This document shows, in pieces, positions 36,847 to 42,376 of a DNA stretch of 42,376 nt. The translations under genes and the position numbers were made by a program. The number at the start of each line of letters is the position of its first letter. The stretch's first letter is position 1. The DNA is taken from the NCBI GenBank assembly GCA_903856085.1, contig CAIOAT010000003.1, positions 128,318 to 170,693 on the forward strand, written 5' to 3'. This DNA is from Candidatus Omnitrophota bacterium. GTDB taxonomy: Bacteria; Omnitrophota; Omnitrophia; Omnitrophales; Aquincolibacteriaceae. The notes below the pieces were generated by a model. It did no database searches. It had not been told where the DNA came from and saw nothing but the letters and a program-made list of their open reading frames with translations.

Positions 36847-36957
36847 TTAACCAGTCCCCTTGGTACCCAGTACCATTCGACTCCGACGGCAGGTCTTTCG
36901 TGGCATTTAAGATAGGGTCTTCGATTTTGCCTCCCCCATTATTTTCTTTTAAATAAC

Positions 36958-36985
36958 TTGCATTTTTTAAATTTGAAAATACAAT
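36958..36985 (+). promoter_or_regulatory. Promoter of the winged-helix-like gene
   Basis: TTGCAT and TACAAT are separated by 16 bases. The predicted start near 36992 is just before the palindrome at 37003. Confidence 0.5.
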
Positions 36986-37002
36986 ACTGCCTGATTTAAA
37001 CG

Positions 37003-37021
37003 GTTAAACGATTCGTTTAAC
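37003..37021. promoter_or_regulatory. Palindromic operator upstream of the winged-helix-like gene
   Basis: GTTAAACGA-T-TCGTTTAAC is a perfect 9-bp inverted repeat. A further TTTAAACG half-site lies at 36995. It sits in the leader just after the promoter, 30 bases before the gene, where a repressor would block transcription. Autoregulation by the adjacent protein is a guess. Confidence 0.6.
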
Positions 37022-37051
37022 TATGAAAATACTTTCGCTGGAGACGGATTT

Positions 37052-37525
37052 ATGAAGGCGCAAGAAATTTCTAAACTAAAAAAGTTCATTAAAGCGGGAA
37101 TGGATCTTTTGAAACATGCTGACCCCAAAGGCGAATATGCAGGTCTTTTGTCTGAAATGATCCGCGAATGGGTGGATACGAGAAAAGAGGTAAGCAGCAT
37201 GCGCGGGCAGTTAAAAGCGCGATTCGGCCTGCTTAGTGAGAATACATTAACAATAAGAAAAAAAAATCTTTGCGACTACTTGGTGGACGGAATTCTTAAA
37301 CTCAATAAGCCGAATAAAATTTTTATGACAAAGGATCTCGTTGAGATCGCCCAAAAAAGCGGCTACCACGGGCCGTCATTTTCCAAAGATCCTGTTCGTA
37401 CCGTTTACAACTGTGTTCTTCATGACCCTCAAAAGCGATTCTATCGTCCTCCCCAATTCAGGAAGGGGTTTGCCTTGAGTCGTGAAATTATTACAAGCTT
37501 GAAAGAACCGAAGAAGGAATTTTGA
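37052..37525 (+). CDS. Putative winged-helix DNA-binding protein
   Basis: The 157-residue protein has a helical, charged N-terminal half (about 1-60), then a region (about 72-150) that reads as a winged helix: KNLCDYLVDGILKLNKPNKI, FMTKDLVEIAQKSGYHGPS, then VRTVYNCVLHDPQKRFYRPP. No exact family is recognised; it recalls HARE-HTH-type wings in which a conserved segment forms a hairpin near residues 118-140. The ATG follows a GGAGACGG-like site. The palindromic operator upstream supports a regulator role. It precedes the small ORF and the TIR/caspase operon and could control them. Confidence 0.45.
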   Translation: MKAQEISKLKKFIKAGMDLLKHADPKGEYAGLLSEMIREWVDTRKEVSSMRGQLKARFGLLSENTLTIRKKNLCDYLVDGILKLNKPNKIFMTKDLVEIAQKSGYHGPSFSKDPVRTVYNCVLHDPQKRFYRPPQFRKGFALSREIITSLKEPKKEF

Positions 37526-37664
37526 TCTTTTACATAAAGCGCTGGTGGGCCTTCGAATTACGCTCCCTCCTGTTTTGAAGAGAGTTGCTTGAGTCAGTAG
37601 CCTTGTCACCCATTCGAGGCGAAGAAAGCAACTCGTCTTGGACGTAGGATAGGAGGTGATGACA

Positions 37665-37796
37665 ATGGCCTATAGAGGTAAGGCATGCCCAATAGGATAC
37701 CGTGAGGTGTTCTGCAGGTATGTTCGCCGAAATGGAAAAGTTGTGTATCCCAAAAATGCACGGTTTTTTCGCTTCTTTGTTAAGATTAAGAAGTAA
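37665..37796 (+). CDS. 43-residue basic protein before the TIR gene
   Basis: This short protein is MAYRGKACPIGYREVF followed by CRYVRRNGKVVYPKN and a basic, aromatic end. It has two Cys and about 14 Lys/Arg, so it could bind nucleic acid. TAGGAGGTGAT, an almost perfect Shine-Dalgarno, ends a few bases before the ATG, which makes it more than a chance ORF. The stop is 68 bases before the TIR gene. A hairpin GAGTTGCTT / AAGCAACTC lies in its leader (37571-37632). No family is recognised. Confidence 0.6.
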   Translation: MAYRGKACPIGYREVFCRYVRRNGKVVYPKNARFFRFFVKIKK

Positions 37797-37864
37797 GGCT
37801 TAAAATTCGATGTGCTCACCAGCGTTTCATTTCATAAAATAAACCAAAACGGAAAGGGAAATTT

Positions 37865-38236
37865 ATGGCTGATAAAAAAGTAATTTTTGTAGCCTTTGCC
37901 ATTGAAGACGAGAGGCAGAGGGATCTTCTTAAGGGACAATCGTTAAGTACGGACTCACCTTTCGAATATATCGATATGTCAGTGAAAGAGGCATATGATT
38001 CCGAATGGAAAGAGCGTGTCCGCACTCGCATCCGTCGCTCAGACGGTGTAATTGTTCTTGTAAGCCAGAATTCTCTTACCTCGAACGGTCAGAAATGGGA
38101 AATTGCATGTGCCCAGGAAGAAAAGAAGAAGCTGCTTGGCATTTGGATTTATAAAGACGATCGCACAAACCTATCTGGAGTTAATACTGTGGCATGGACG
38201 TGGCCGGCACTTGAAAAGTTTATCAATAGTCTCTAA
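37865..38236 (+). CDS. TIR-like domain protein 1 (Thoeris ThsB-type)
   Basis: The 123-residue protein is a single TIR-like domain of the MTH538/ThsB type. VIFVAFAIEDERQRDLL forms strand A and helix A. SPFEYIDMSVKE and WKERVRTRIRRSDGVIVLVS cover strand C to D. QKWEIACAQEEKK carries the putative catalytic glutamate E79, which aligns with E80 of the second TIR. In Thoeris the TIR senses infection and makes a cyclic ADP-ribose signal from NAD+. The segment before the Glu, SQNSLTSNG, differs from the canonical CGE-TH-A of the second copy. A caspase-like gene starts 19 bases later. Confidence 0.82.
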   Translation: MADKKVIFVAFAIEDERQRDLLKGQSLSTDSPFEYIDMSVKEAYDSEWKERVRTRIRRSDGVIVLVSQNSLTSNGQKWEIACAQEEKKKLLGIWIYKDDRTNLSGVNTVAWTWPALEKFINSL

Positions 38237-38255
38237 TCTTGGAGGATGACTTGCA

Positions 38256-39203
38256 ATGCGAAAAGCTCTTGTAGTTGGAATAAACGACTACCCAGTCGCA
38301 CCGCTGAAGGGCTGTGTGAACGATGCCGCCGCAATTGCTTCCATGCTGGAGGCGCACGGTGACGGCTCGCCGAATTTTGCGGTCAAGCGAATGACGCAGC
38401 CTGGCGTTCAGATAACTCGATCATTGCTTCGCGAGGCAATTGAACAGCTCTTTGGCAGCGAGTGCGACATCGCGCTATTTTACTTCTCTGGCCACGGCCT
38501 GATCGGCAGCACGGGAGGGTATCTCGTTACTCCGGATTATAAAAAATACGACGAAGGCATTCCAATGGATCAAATTCTGTCCTTGGCAAATCAGTCAAAA
38601 GCAAAGGATAAGGTCGTAATTTTCGACTGCTGTCACTCTGGTGCGTTCGGAACCCCCAAGATCACAGACTCTGCGGTCGCACAACTCGCCGAGGGACTTT
38701 CCGTCCTAACGGCTAGCAGGGATTCAGAATCTGCATTGGAAGTCAACGGCTGCGGCGTTTTCACTTCGCTGGTTGTTGATGCTCTCAGAGGAGGAGCATC
38801 TGATTTGCGAGGGAATATCACGCCAGGAAGCATTTACGCCTATGTCGATCAAGCCTTGGGAGCGTGGGATCAGCGGCCGATATTCAAGACCAACATAACG
38901 CGCTTCGTTTCGTTGCGCACAATCCCTCCGCCCGTGCCATTAGCAAAACTGCGATTGCTGTGCACATATTTCCAGAATCCACAGTACGAGTATCATCTTG
39001 ACCCATCATACGAATTCACGGACGCGCAGAAGAATGATATCAATGTTGCGATTTTCAAAGATCTTCAGAAATATGAAAGTGTTGGCCTAGTTATTCCAGT
39101 CGGTGAAGAGCACATGTATTTTGCTGCGATGAATTCCAAAACGTGTCGCCTTACCGCACTAGGTTATCATTACTGGAGATTGGTAAATGAGAAGAAGATC
39201 TAG
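38256..39203 (+). CDS. Caspase-like protease (peptidase C14), probable Thoeris effector
   Basis: The 315-residue protein has a full caspase p20/p10-like domain (about 1-220): it opens KALVVGINDYPVAPLKGCVND, has the catalytic His in YFSGHG (H80) and the catalytic Cys in IFDCCHSG (C126). The C-terminal part (about 225-315, from PLAKLRLLCTYF to the end) is a separate domain of about 90 residues, a candidate ligand sensor. GGAGG precedes the ATG. In TIR/caspase immunity the signal made by the TIR activates a caspase that degrades proteins and kills the infected cell. Residues and neighbours agree, but activity is untested. GC content looks higher than in the flanking TIR genes. Confidence 0.85.
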   Translation: MRKALVVGINDYPVAPLKGCVNDAAAIASMLEAHGDGSPNFAVKRMTQPGVQITRSLLREAIEQLFGSECDIALFYFSGHGLIGSTGGYLVTPDYKKYDEGIPMDQILSLANQSKAKDKVVIFDCCHSGAFGTPKITDSAVAQLAEGLSVLTASRDSESALEVNGCGVFTSLVVDALRGGASDLRGNITPGSIYAYVDQALGAWDQRPIFKTNITRFVSLRTIPPPVPLAKLRLLCTYFQNPQYEYHLDPSYEFTDAQKNDINVAIFKDLQKYESVGLVIPVGEEHMYFAAMNSKTCRLTALGYHYWRLVNEKKI

Positions 39204-39274
39204 AACCTCTCCAGCTAATTTATCCGGCGATTTCGGCAAGCAGCTTCATTGACTTTCAAAAGGAGACTACGTAC

Positions 39275-39667
39275 ATGGGCGAAAATAAAAGGGTTTTTAT
39301 CAGTTTTGATGTTGATCACGACGCAGGGACTAAAGAAATGTTGGCTGGACAAGCAGATCTTCCTGATAGCCCGTTCGACTTTACTGATGCTTCGGTAAAG
39401 GAACCTTTAACAGGTGACTGGAAGGAAAAAGTGCGGCACCGAATGGCCAACGTCGATGTCGTAATTGTTCTGTGTGGCGAACATACGCATACGGCAAGTG
39501 GCGTTGCAGACGAGGTAACAATAGCCCAAGATACGAAGACCCCATATTTTCTCTTATGGGCTTATGCAAATAAGAATTGCACAAAGCCCACATCAGCGAA
39601 GTCATCGGACAAGATTTATAAATGGACATGGCCAGGTCTTAAGTCCTTGATAGCAGGCGCAAGGTGA
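39275..39667 (+). CDS. TIR-like domain protein 2 (canonical Thoeris ThsB-type)
   Basis: The 130-residue protein is a ThsB-like TIR: RVFISFDVDHDAGTKEML, SPFDFTDASVKEPL, DWKEKVRHRM, then VVIVLCGEHTHTASGVADEV with the putative catalytic E80. It keeps the CGE-HTHTA run typical of family members, unlike TIR 1. A Trp-rich end (YKWTWPGLKSL) is shared with TIR 1 (WTWPALEKF). AAAAGGAG precedes the ATG. Its stop overlaps the GTG start of the following membrane protein (GTGA), so expression is coupled. It is most likely the NAD+-using signal generator. Confidence 0.87.
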   Translation: MGENKRVFISFDVDHDAGTKEMLAGQADLPDSPFDFTDASVKEPLTGDWKEKVRHRMANVDVVIVLCGEHTHTASGVADEVTIAQDTKTPYFLLWAYANKNCTKPTSAKSSDKIYKWTWPGLKSLIAGAR

Positions 39668-40170
39668 CAGAAAAGAAATTATCCGATTATCTTTGGAACG
39701 CATTGCCAAAAAAAGATCAACACCTTGAATGCATTTTGTTTGAGCAGTATAAGCTTTATGTCGAGATGGCTGACAGAATTAGTAGTAGAAGAGATACAGC
39801 AAATGCTTTTTTCCTCACATTAAACAGTCTCGTTCTAGGAAGTAGTGCAGGCATTATTAGTAAAGGTATTTTGTTCGAACCTAAATGGCTTTTAGTTTTT
39901 CCATTCTTGGTACTATGTCTTCAGCTATATTTTTGGCGCCGATTGATCATTTCTTATAAACAACTTAATGGTGCTAAATTTCAAATAATTGGCGAACTTG
40001 AAAAAAGATTACCTGCCTCACCGTATGGACAAGCTGAATGGGTCTATCTATTGAAGGGAGGTAAAGATCGCAATGTCTACTGGCCATTGACACACTTGGA
40101 ATCCAAAATACCTTGGATCTTCTTAATTGGATATGTGATTGCGCTTATTGCTCTAATTTCCTCACATTAA
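39664..40170 (+). CDS. Membrane protein coupled to TIR 2, RipA-like
   Basis: The 168-residue protein has an N-terminal helical part with EQYKLYVEMADRISSRR, then three predicted membrane segments (about 47-68, 73-92 and 149-168). A soluble loop between them contains YKQLNGAKFQIIGELEKRLP and PLTHLESKIPWIF. From memory, this pattern is that of proteins called RipA-family octameric membrane proteins, which I cannot verify here. The GTG start overlaps the TIR 2 stop by four bases, so the two are made together. It could be a pore or a membrane partner of the TIR/caspase system. Composition is more A/T-rich than in the caspase gene. Confidence 0.6.
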   Translation: MTEKKLSDYLWNALPKKDQHLECILFEQYKLYVEMADRISSRRDTANAFFLTLNSLVLGSSAGIISKGILFEPKWLLVFPFLVLCLQLYFWRRLIISYKQLNGAKFQIIGELEKRLPASPYGQAEWVYLLKGGKDRNVYWPLTHLESKIPWIFLIGYVIALIALISSH

Positions 40171-40230
40171 AAAGAATTTTTAAAATTTGAATGTCGCAAT
40201 TTCCCTCAAATGCGATATTTCTAAGTTAAT

Positions 40231-40836
40231 ATGGAAAAAAATCAACTCAAACTAAAGAAAAAGGATGTTCAATGTTTTGCGCGTAAAAATCAATACGCTA
40301 CACTGATGTTTTGCTCTGCAGCAGAGGATTATATTTCTTCCAGGTGTCTAATATTAAATAATTTGTTTACTGGATTCACCTTGATATCACAATCTGTTGA
40401 AAAATTGTTGAAGGCCGTTATTTTTCTGGAAACGGGTCAAAAAACAAATTCAAAAGGACTGGACAGACATAATCCTTATATTTTGAAAGAAGAACTGCAG
40501 GAGAAAGTGGACTACGGTTTGAATCAATTTGATGGTCTGCTTAAAAGGTTATACGGCCATTTTCAGGCGAGATATTTTGACAATAAAGACATGATTCGGA
40601 ATATGAGCACAAAAGAGATCCGTGAAGTGGATGATTTGTGGATCTATTTATTGGAAAAAGCACCTTTCCCTCTGGAGGTGAAGTACCGTTTATCTTTTTT
40701 TGGATTTTTGTTTGACGAAGATGCCTTAAAGTTGGGCTATCGATATTGGGCCACGCATAACAATAAAGCCTTAATGGGCAAATTAAAGGAAATGGAACAA
40801 ACGTATATGATGGTGAAAGATTTCATTTATTCTTAA
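40231..40836 (+). CDS. HEPN-domain-like protein
   Basis: The 201-residue protein is helical. ISQSVEKLLKAVIFLETG (about 52-69) matches the helix of HEPN proteins, and LDRHNPYILKEELQ (about 77-90) gives an R79-H80-N81 followed by a leucine-rich helix, as in HEPN domains with RxxxxH or HN patterns; the exact RxxxxH catalytic motif is not clear. HEPN proteins are often RNA-cutting toxins or defence partners. Its start has no good Shine-Dalgarno. It is separated by 60 bases from the membrane-protein gene and may be a separate unit. Confidence 0.5.
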   Translation: MEKNQLKLKKKDVQCFARKNQYATLMFCSAAEDYISSRCLILNNLFTGFTLISQSVEKLLKAVIFLETGQKTNSKGLDRHNPYILKEELQEKVDYGLNQFDGLLKRLYGHFQARYFDNKDMIRNMSTKEIREVDDLWIYLLEKAPFPLEVKYRLSFFGFLFDEDALKLGYRYWATHNNKALMGKLKEMEQTYMMVKDFIYS

Positions 40837-40885
40837 ACAATGTCACAAAATACCTAATTTGCGTCATTAACTACCAAGGAGATTT

Positions 40886-42166
40886 ATGAGTGACAATGTT
40901 GATCGCACGAAACCAGTCGTTATTTTGCATGGTTATAGTGACCATTCCACGTCATTCCAACCTCTTGCCCGTTTTTTAAATGATAATGGATTTAAGGTTG
41001 TCGACCTTTGGCTCGCTGATTATTTGTCCATGTACGACGAGCTTACAATTCATGATTTAGGACAAGCTATGGGGAAGGCGCTCGATGACCAAAAAATTCC
41101 GCAACTGCCGAAAAGGTTTGATTTAATTGCCCATAGTACGGGCGGGCTTGTCGTTCGTTCCTATCTTTCGCATTATTTCTATGGAAATCCAGATCGATGT
41201 CCTATAGAGCATCTTCTTCTACTTGCTCCGGCTAATTTTGGGTCCCCACTTGCTACGCTTGGTAAATCAATGGTGGGCCGCCTTTTTAATGGTCGTGATT
41301 GGGATCATCTATTTCAGACAGGGACTCGCATCTTGCAGGCTTTAGAATTGGCGTCCCCAATAAGTTGGGAAATGGCACGCACCGATCTCTTTGATCCTCA
41401 AAACCCCTTGTTTAAGACCAAGAATATTTACACCACAATTCTTATTGGATCTGAATCATATGGTGGGCTAAAGGATGTAACTTATGAAAATGGATCGGAT
41501 GGGACCGTCCGTGTTTCTGCGTCAAATTTGAATGCTCGTTATTATCAGTTGTACTTTCATCCGTTTAATGAACCTTTGCTCGAGGAGATTCCTCGCCAAT
41601 ATGACCCGATTGCTTTTGGAGTTTTGCGTGGCTTTAATCATGGAACTATTATTAATCCGTCCAATGCGAACAAAGATGCCGGTCCTTTAGGCGAAATAAT
41701 TTTGAATAGCTTGCAAATCAATAGTGAACAGGCTTATCAAGATCATATTGGACAATTGGCGGATAGGACAAAAAACACATTTATTGCTGGCCAAGCTCAG
41801 TTTAATTCAAAAAATCAGTGGTACCATGAGTATCAAAACTTTACGGTGAGAGTGTACGATCAGTATCGTGAGATGATACCCGACTATTTCCTCGAGTTTT
41901 TCCAAAGAGATGACCCGCAAGAGAAAATTATGGAAAAAATTCATTCGGAGATTCTCGAAAAGGTGAGAGTTTACTCTGATGATGCCAGCCACAGGTCTTT
42001 TCTTTTTGATATTACGGATTTAAAAAAAGATGTTTTGGATAAGAAAGGGGAAATAGCTCTCAATATCTCTGTAGCTTCGCGAAGTAAACGAATTTCTTAT
42101 TGCAATCCACAGAAGGCTCTTTTGATTGCTAATCAAAACGAAACCCAATTTATTACACCCAATTGA
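40886..42166 (+). CDS. Alpha/beta hydrolase (lipase/esterase-like)
   Basis: The 426-residue protein has an alpha/beta-hydrolase fold with the full triad in place: oxyanion region PVVILHGYSDH (about 10-20), nucleophile S84 in IAHSTGGLV, D205 in ENGSDGTV, and H252 in FNHGTII. The region after about 265 is a distinct, helical and charged extension with no recognised family. AAGGAGA precedes the ATG. The stop TGA is the first three bases of the probable IS3-family end, so the true C-terminus may be longer and truncated by insertion. A phospholipase or esterase effector is a plausible role in a defence island. Confidence 0.8.
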   Translation: MSDNVDRTKPVVILHGYSDHSTSFQPLARFLNDNGFKVVDLWLADYLSMYDELTIHDLGQAMGKALDDQKIPQLPKRFDLIAHSTGGLVVRSYLSHYFYGNPDRCPIEHLLLLAPANFGSPLATLGKSMVGRLFNGRDWDHLFQTGTRILQALELASPISWEMARTDLFDPQNPLFKTKNIYTTILIGSESYGGLKDVTYENGSDGTVRVSASNLNARYYQLYFHPFNEPLLEEIPRQYDPIAFGVLRGFNHGTIINPSNANKDAGPLGEIILNSLQINSEQAYQDHIGQLADRTKNTFIAGQAQFNSKNQWYHEYQNFTVRVYDQYREMIPDYFLEFFQRDDPQEKIMEKIHSEILEKVRVYSDDASHRSFLFDITDLKKDVLDKKGEIALNISVASRSKRISYCNPQKALLIANQNETQFITPN

Positions 42167-42376
42167 CCTAGCCCCCGAAAACTGAGCCAGTTGTTGTGAT
42201 AGACTTCTGGCAACAGAAAGGGGCAAAAAGATGGCGAGAAAAAGGCTTCAACCCGAGGAGATCATTCTTAAATTAAGAGAGGTCGAGATCCAGCAAGGTA
42301 AAGGGCTGGATTTGATCGCGGCGTGTCGCAATGTCGGGATCACAGACGCAACCTACTACCGCTGGCGCAAGCGATA
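42164..42376 (+). mobile_element. IS3-family insertion element, left end (cut by the window edge)
   Basis: TGACCTAGCCCCCGAAAACT begins here; it resembles IS3-family ends that start TG and carry a run of C. The transposase start is 67 bases inside. The right end is beyond the window. The adjacent hydrolase stop codon is formed by the first bases of the element. Confidence 0.7.
42231..42376 (+). CDS. IS3-family transposase OrfA, partial
   Basis: The 48 visible residues begin MARKRLQPEEIILKLREVE and end DATYYRWRKR. This is the N-terminal helix-turn-helix of IS3 OrfA: the KLREVE and TYYRWRK elements are diagnostic. It binds the element's ends; the catalytic DDE domain (OrfB) would follow. GAAAGGGG precedes the ATG. 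The frame continues to the window edge. Confidence 0.9.
   Translation, partial: MARKRLQPEEIILKLREVEIQQGKGLDLIAACRNVGITDATYYRWRKR

Overview
The window looks like a chromosomal segment of a Gram-negative, probably uncultivated bacterium. It carries lpxD (lipid A synthesis, so an outer membrane), lipoproteins, type IV pilin-like genes and an A-type RNase P RNA. Gene content and style (adjacent dnaG-rpoD, a compact pyr operon, a GuaB3-type IMP dehydrogenase, pilin-like proteins with an [17 protein letters not shown] helix, and a sulfotransferase/glycosyltransferase giant) remind me of Candidatus Omnitrophota. That placement is an inference from gene content; no marker phylogeny was run.

Positions 1-35380 are core chromosome. 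In order: lpxD and a membrane-anchored SurA/PpiD-N-like protein (minus strand); five prepilin-like genes; guaB3 and guaA; dnaE; HU; a cold-shock protein and a strong terminator; rsmE-mtaB-cvpA-dnaG-rpoD and a stand-alone receiver; a 1201-residue protein with two sulfotransferase and two GT2 domains; tRNA-Ile(CAU); a TPR-like lipoprotein; rnpB; a zinc-ribbon/membrane/pilin-like fusion; a PyrR-attenuated pyrimidine operon (pyrR-B-C-K-D-F, without carAB or pyrE here); yicC-gmk-rpoZ-coaC-coaB; a glycine-zipper lipoprotein; and pfk. Small palindromic repeats of two related families lie between core genes.

Positions 35381-42376 are accessory. The boundary is a tRNA-Cys(GCA) gene whose 5' half is intact and whose 3' half is replaced by foreign sequence with short direct repeats, as at a tyrosine-recombinase attachment junction. 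Behind it are a NYN-domain nuclease, decayed reading frames, a putative winged-helix regulator with a palindromic operator, a 43-residue basic protein, and an operon encoding a TIR-like protein, a caspase-like protease, a second TIR-like protein and a membrane protein coupled to it by a GTGA overlap. A HEPN-like protein and an alpha/beta hydrolase follow, and the window ends inside an IS3-family element. The TIR/caspase operon matches what I know of caspase-type (type IV) Thoeris anti-phage immunity. The paired divergent TIRs and the coupled membrane protein are the parts most likely to be new.
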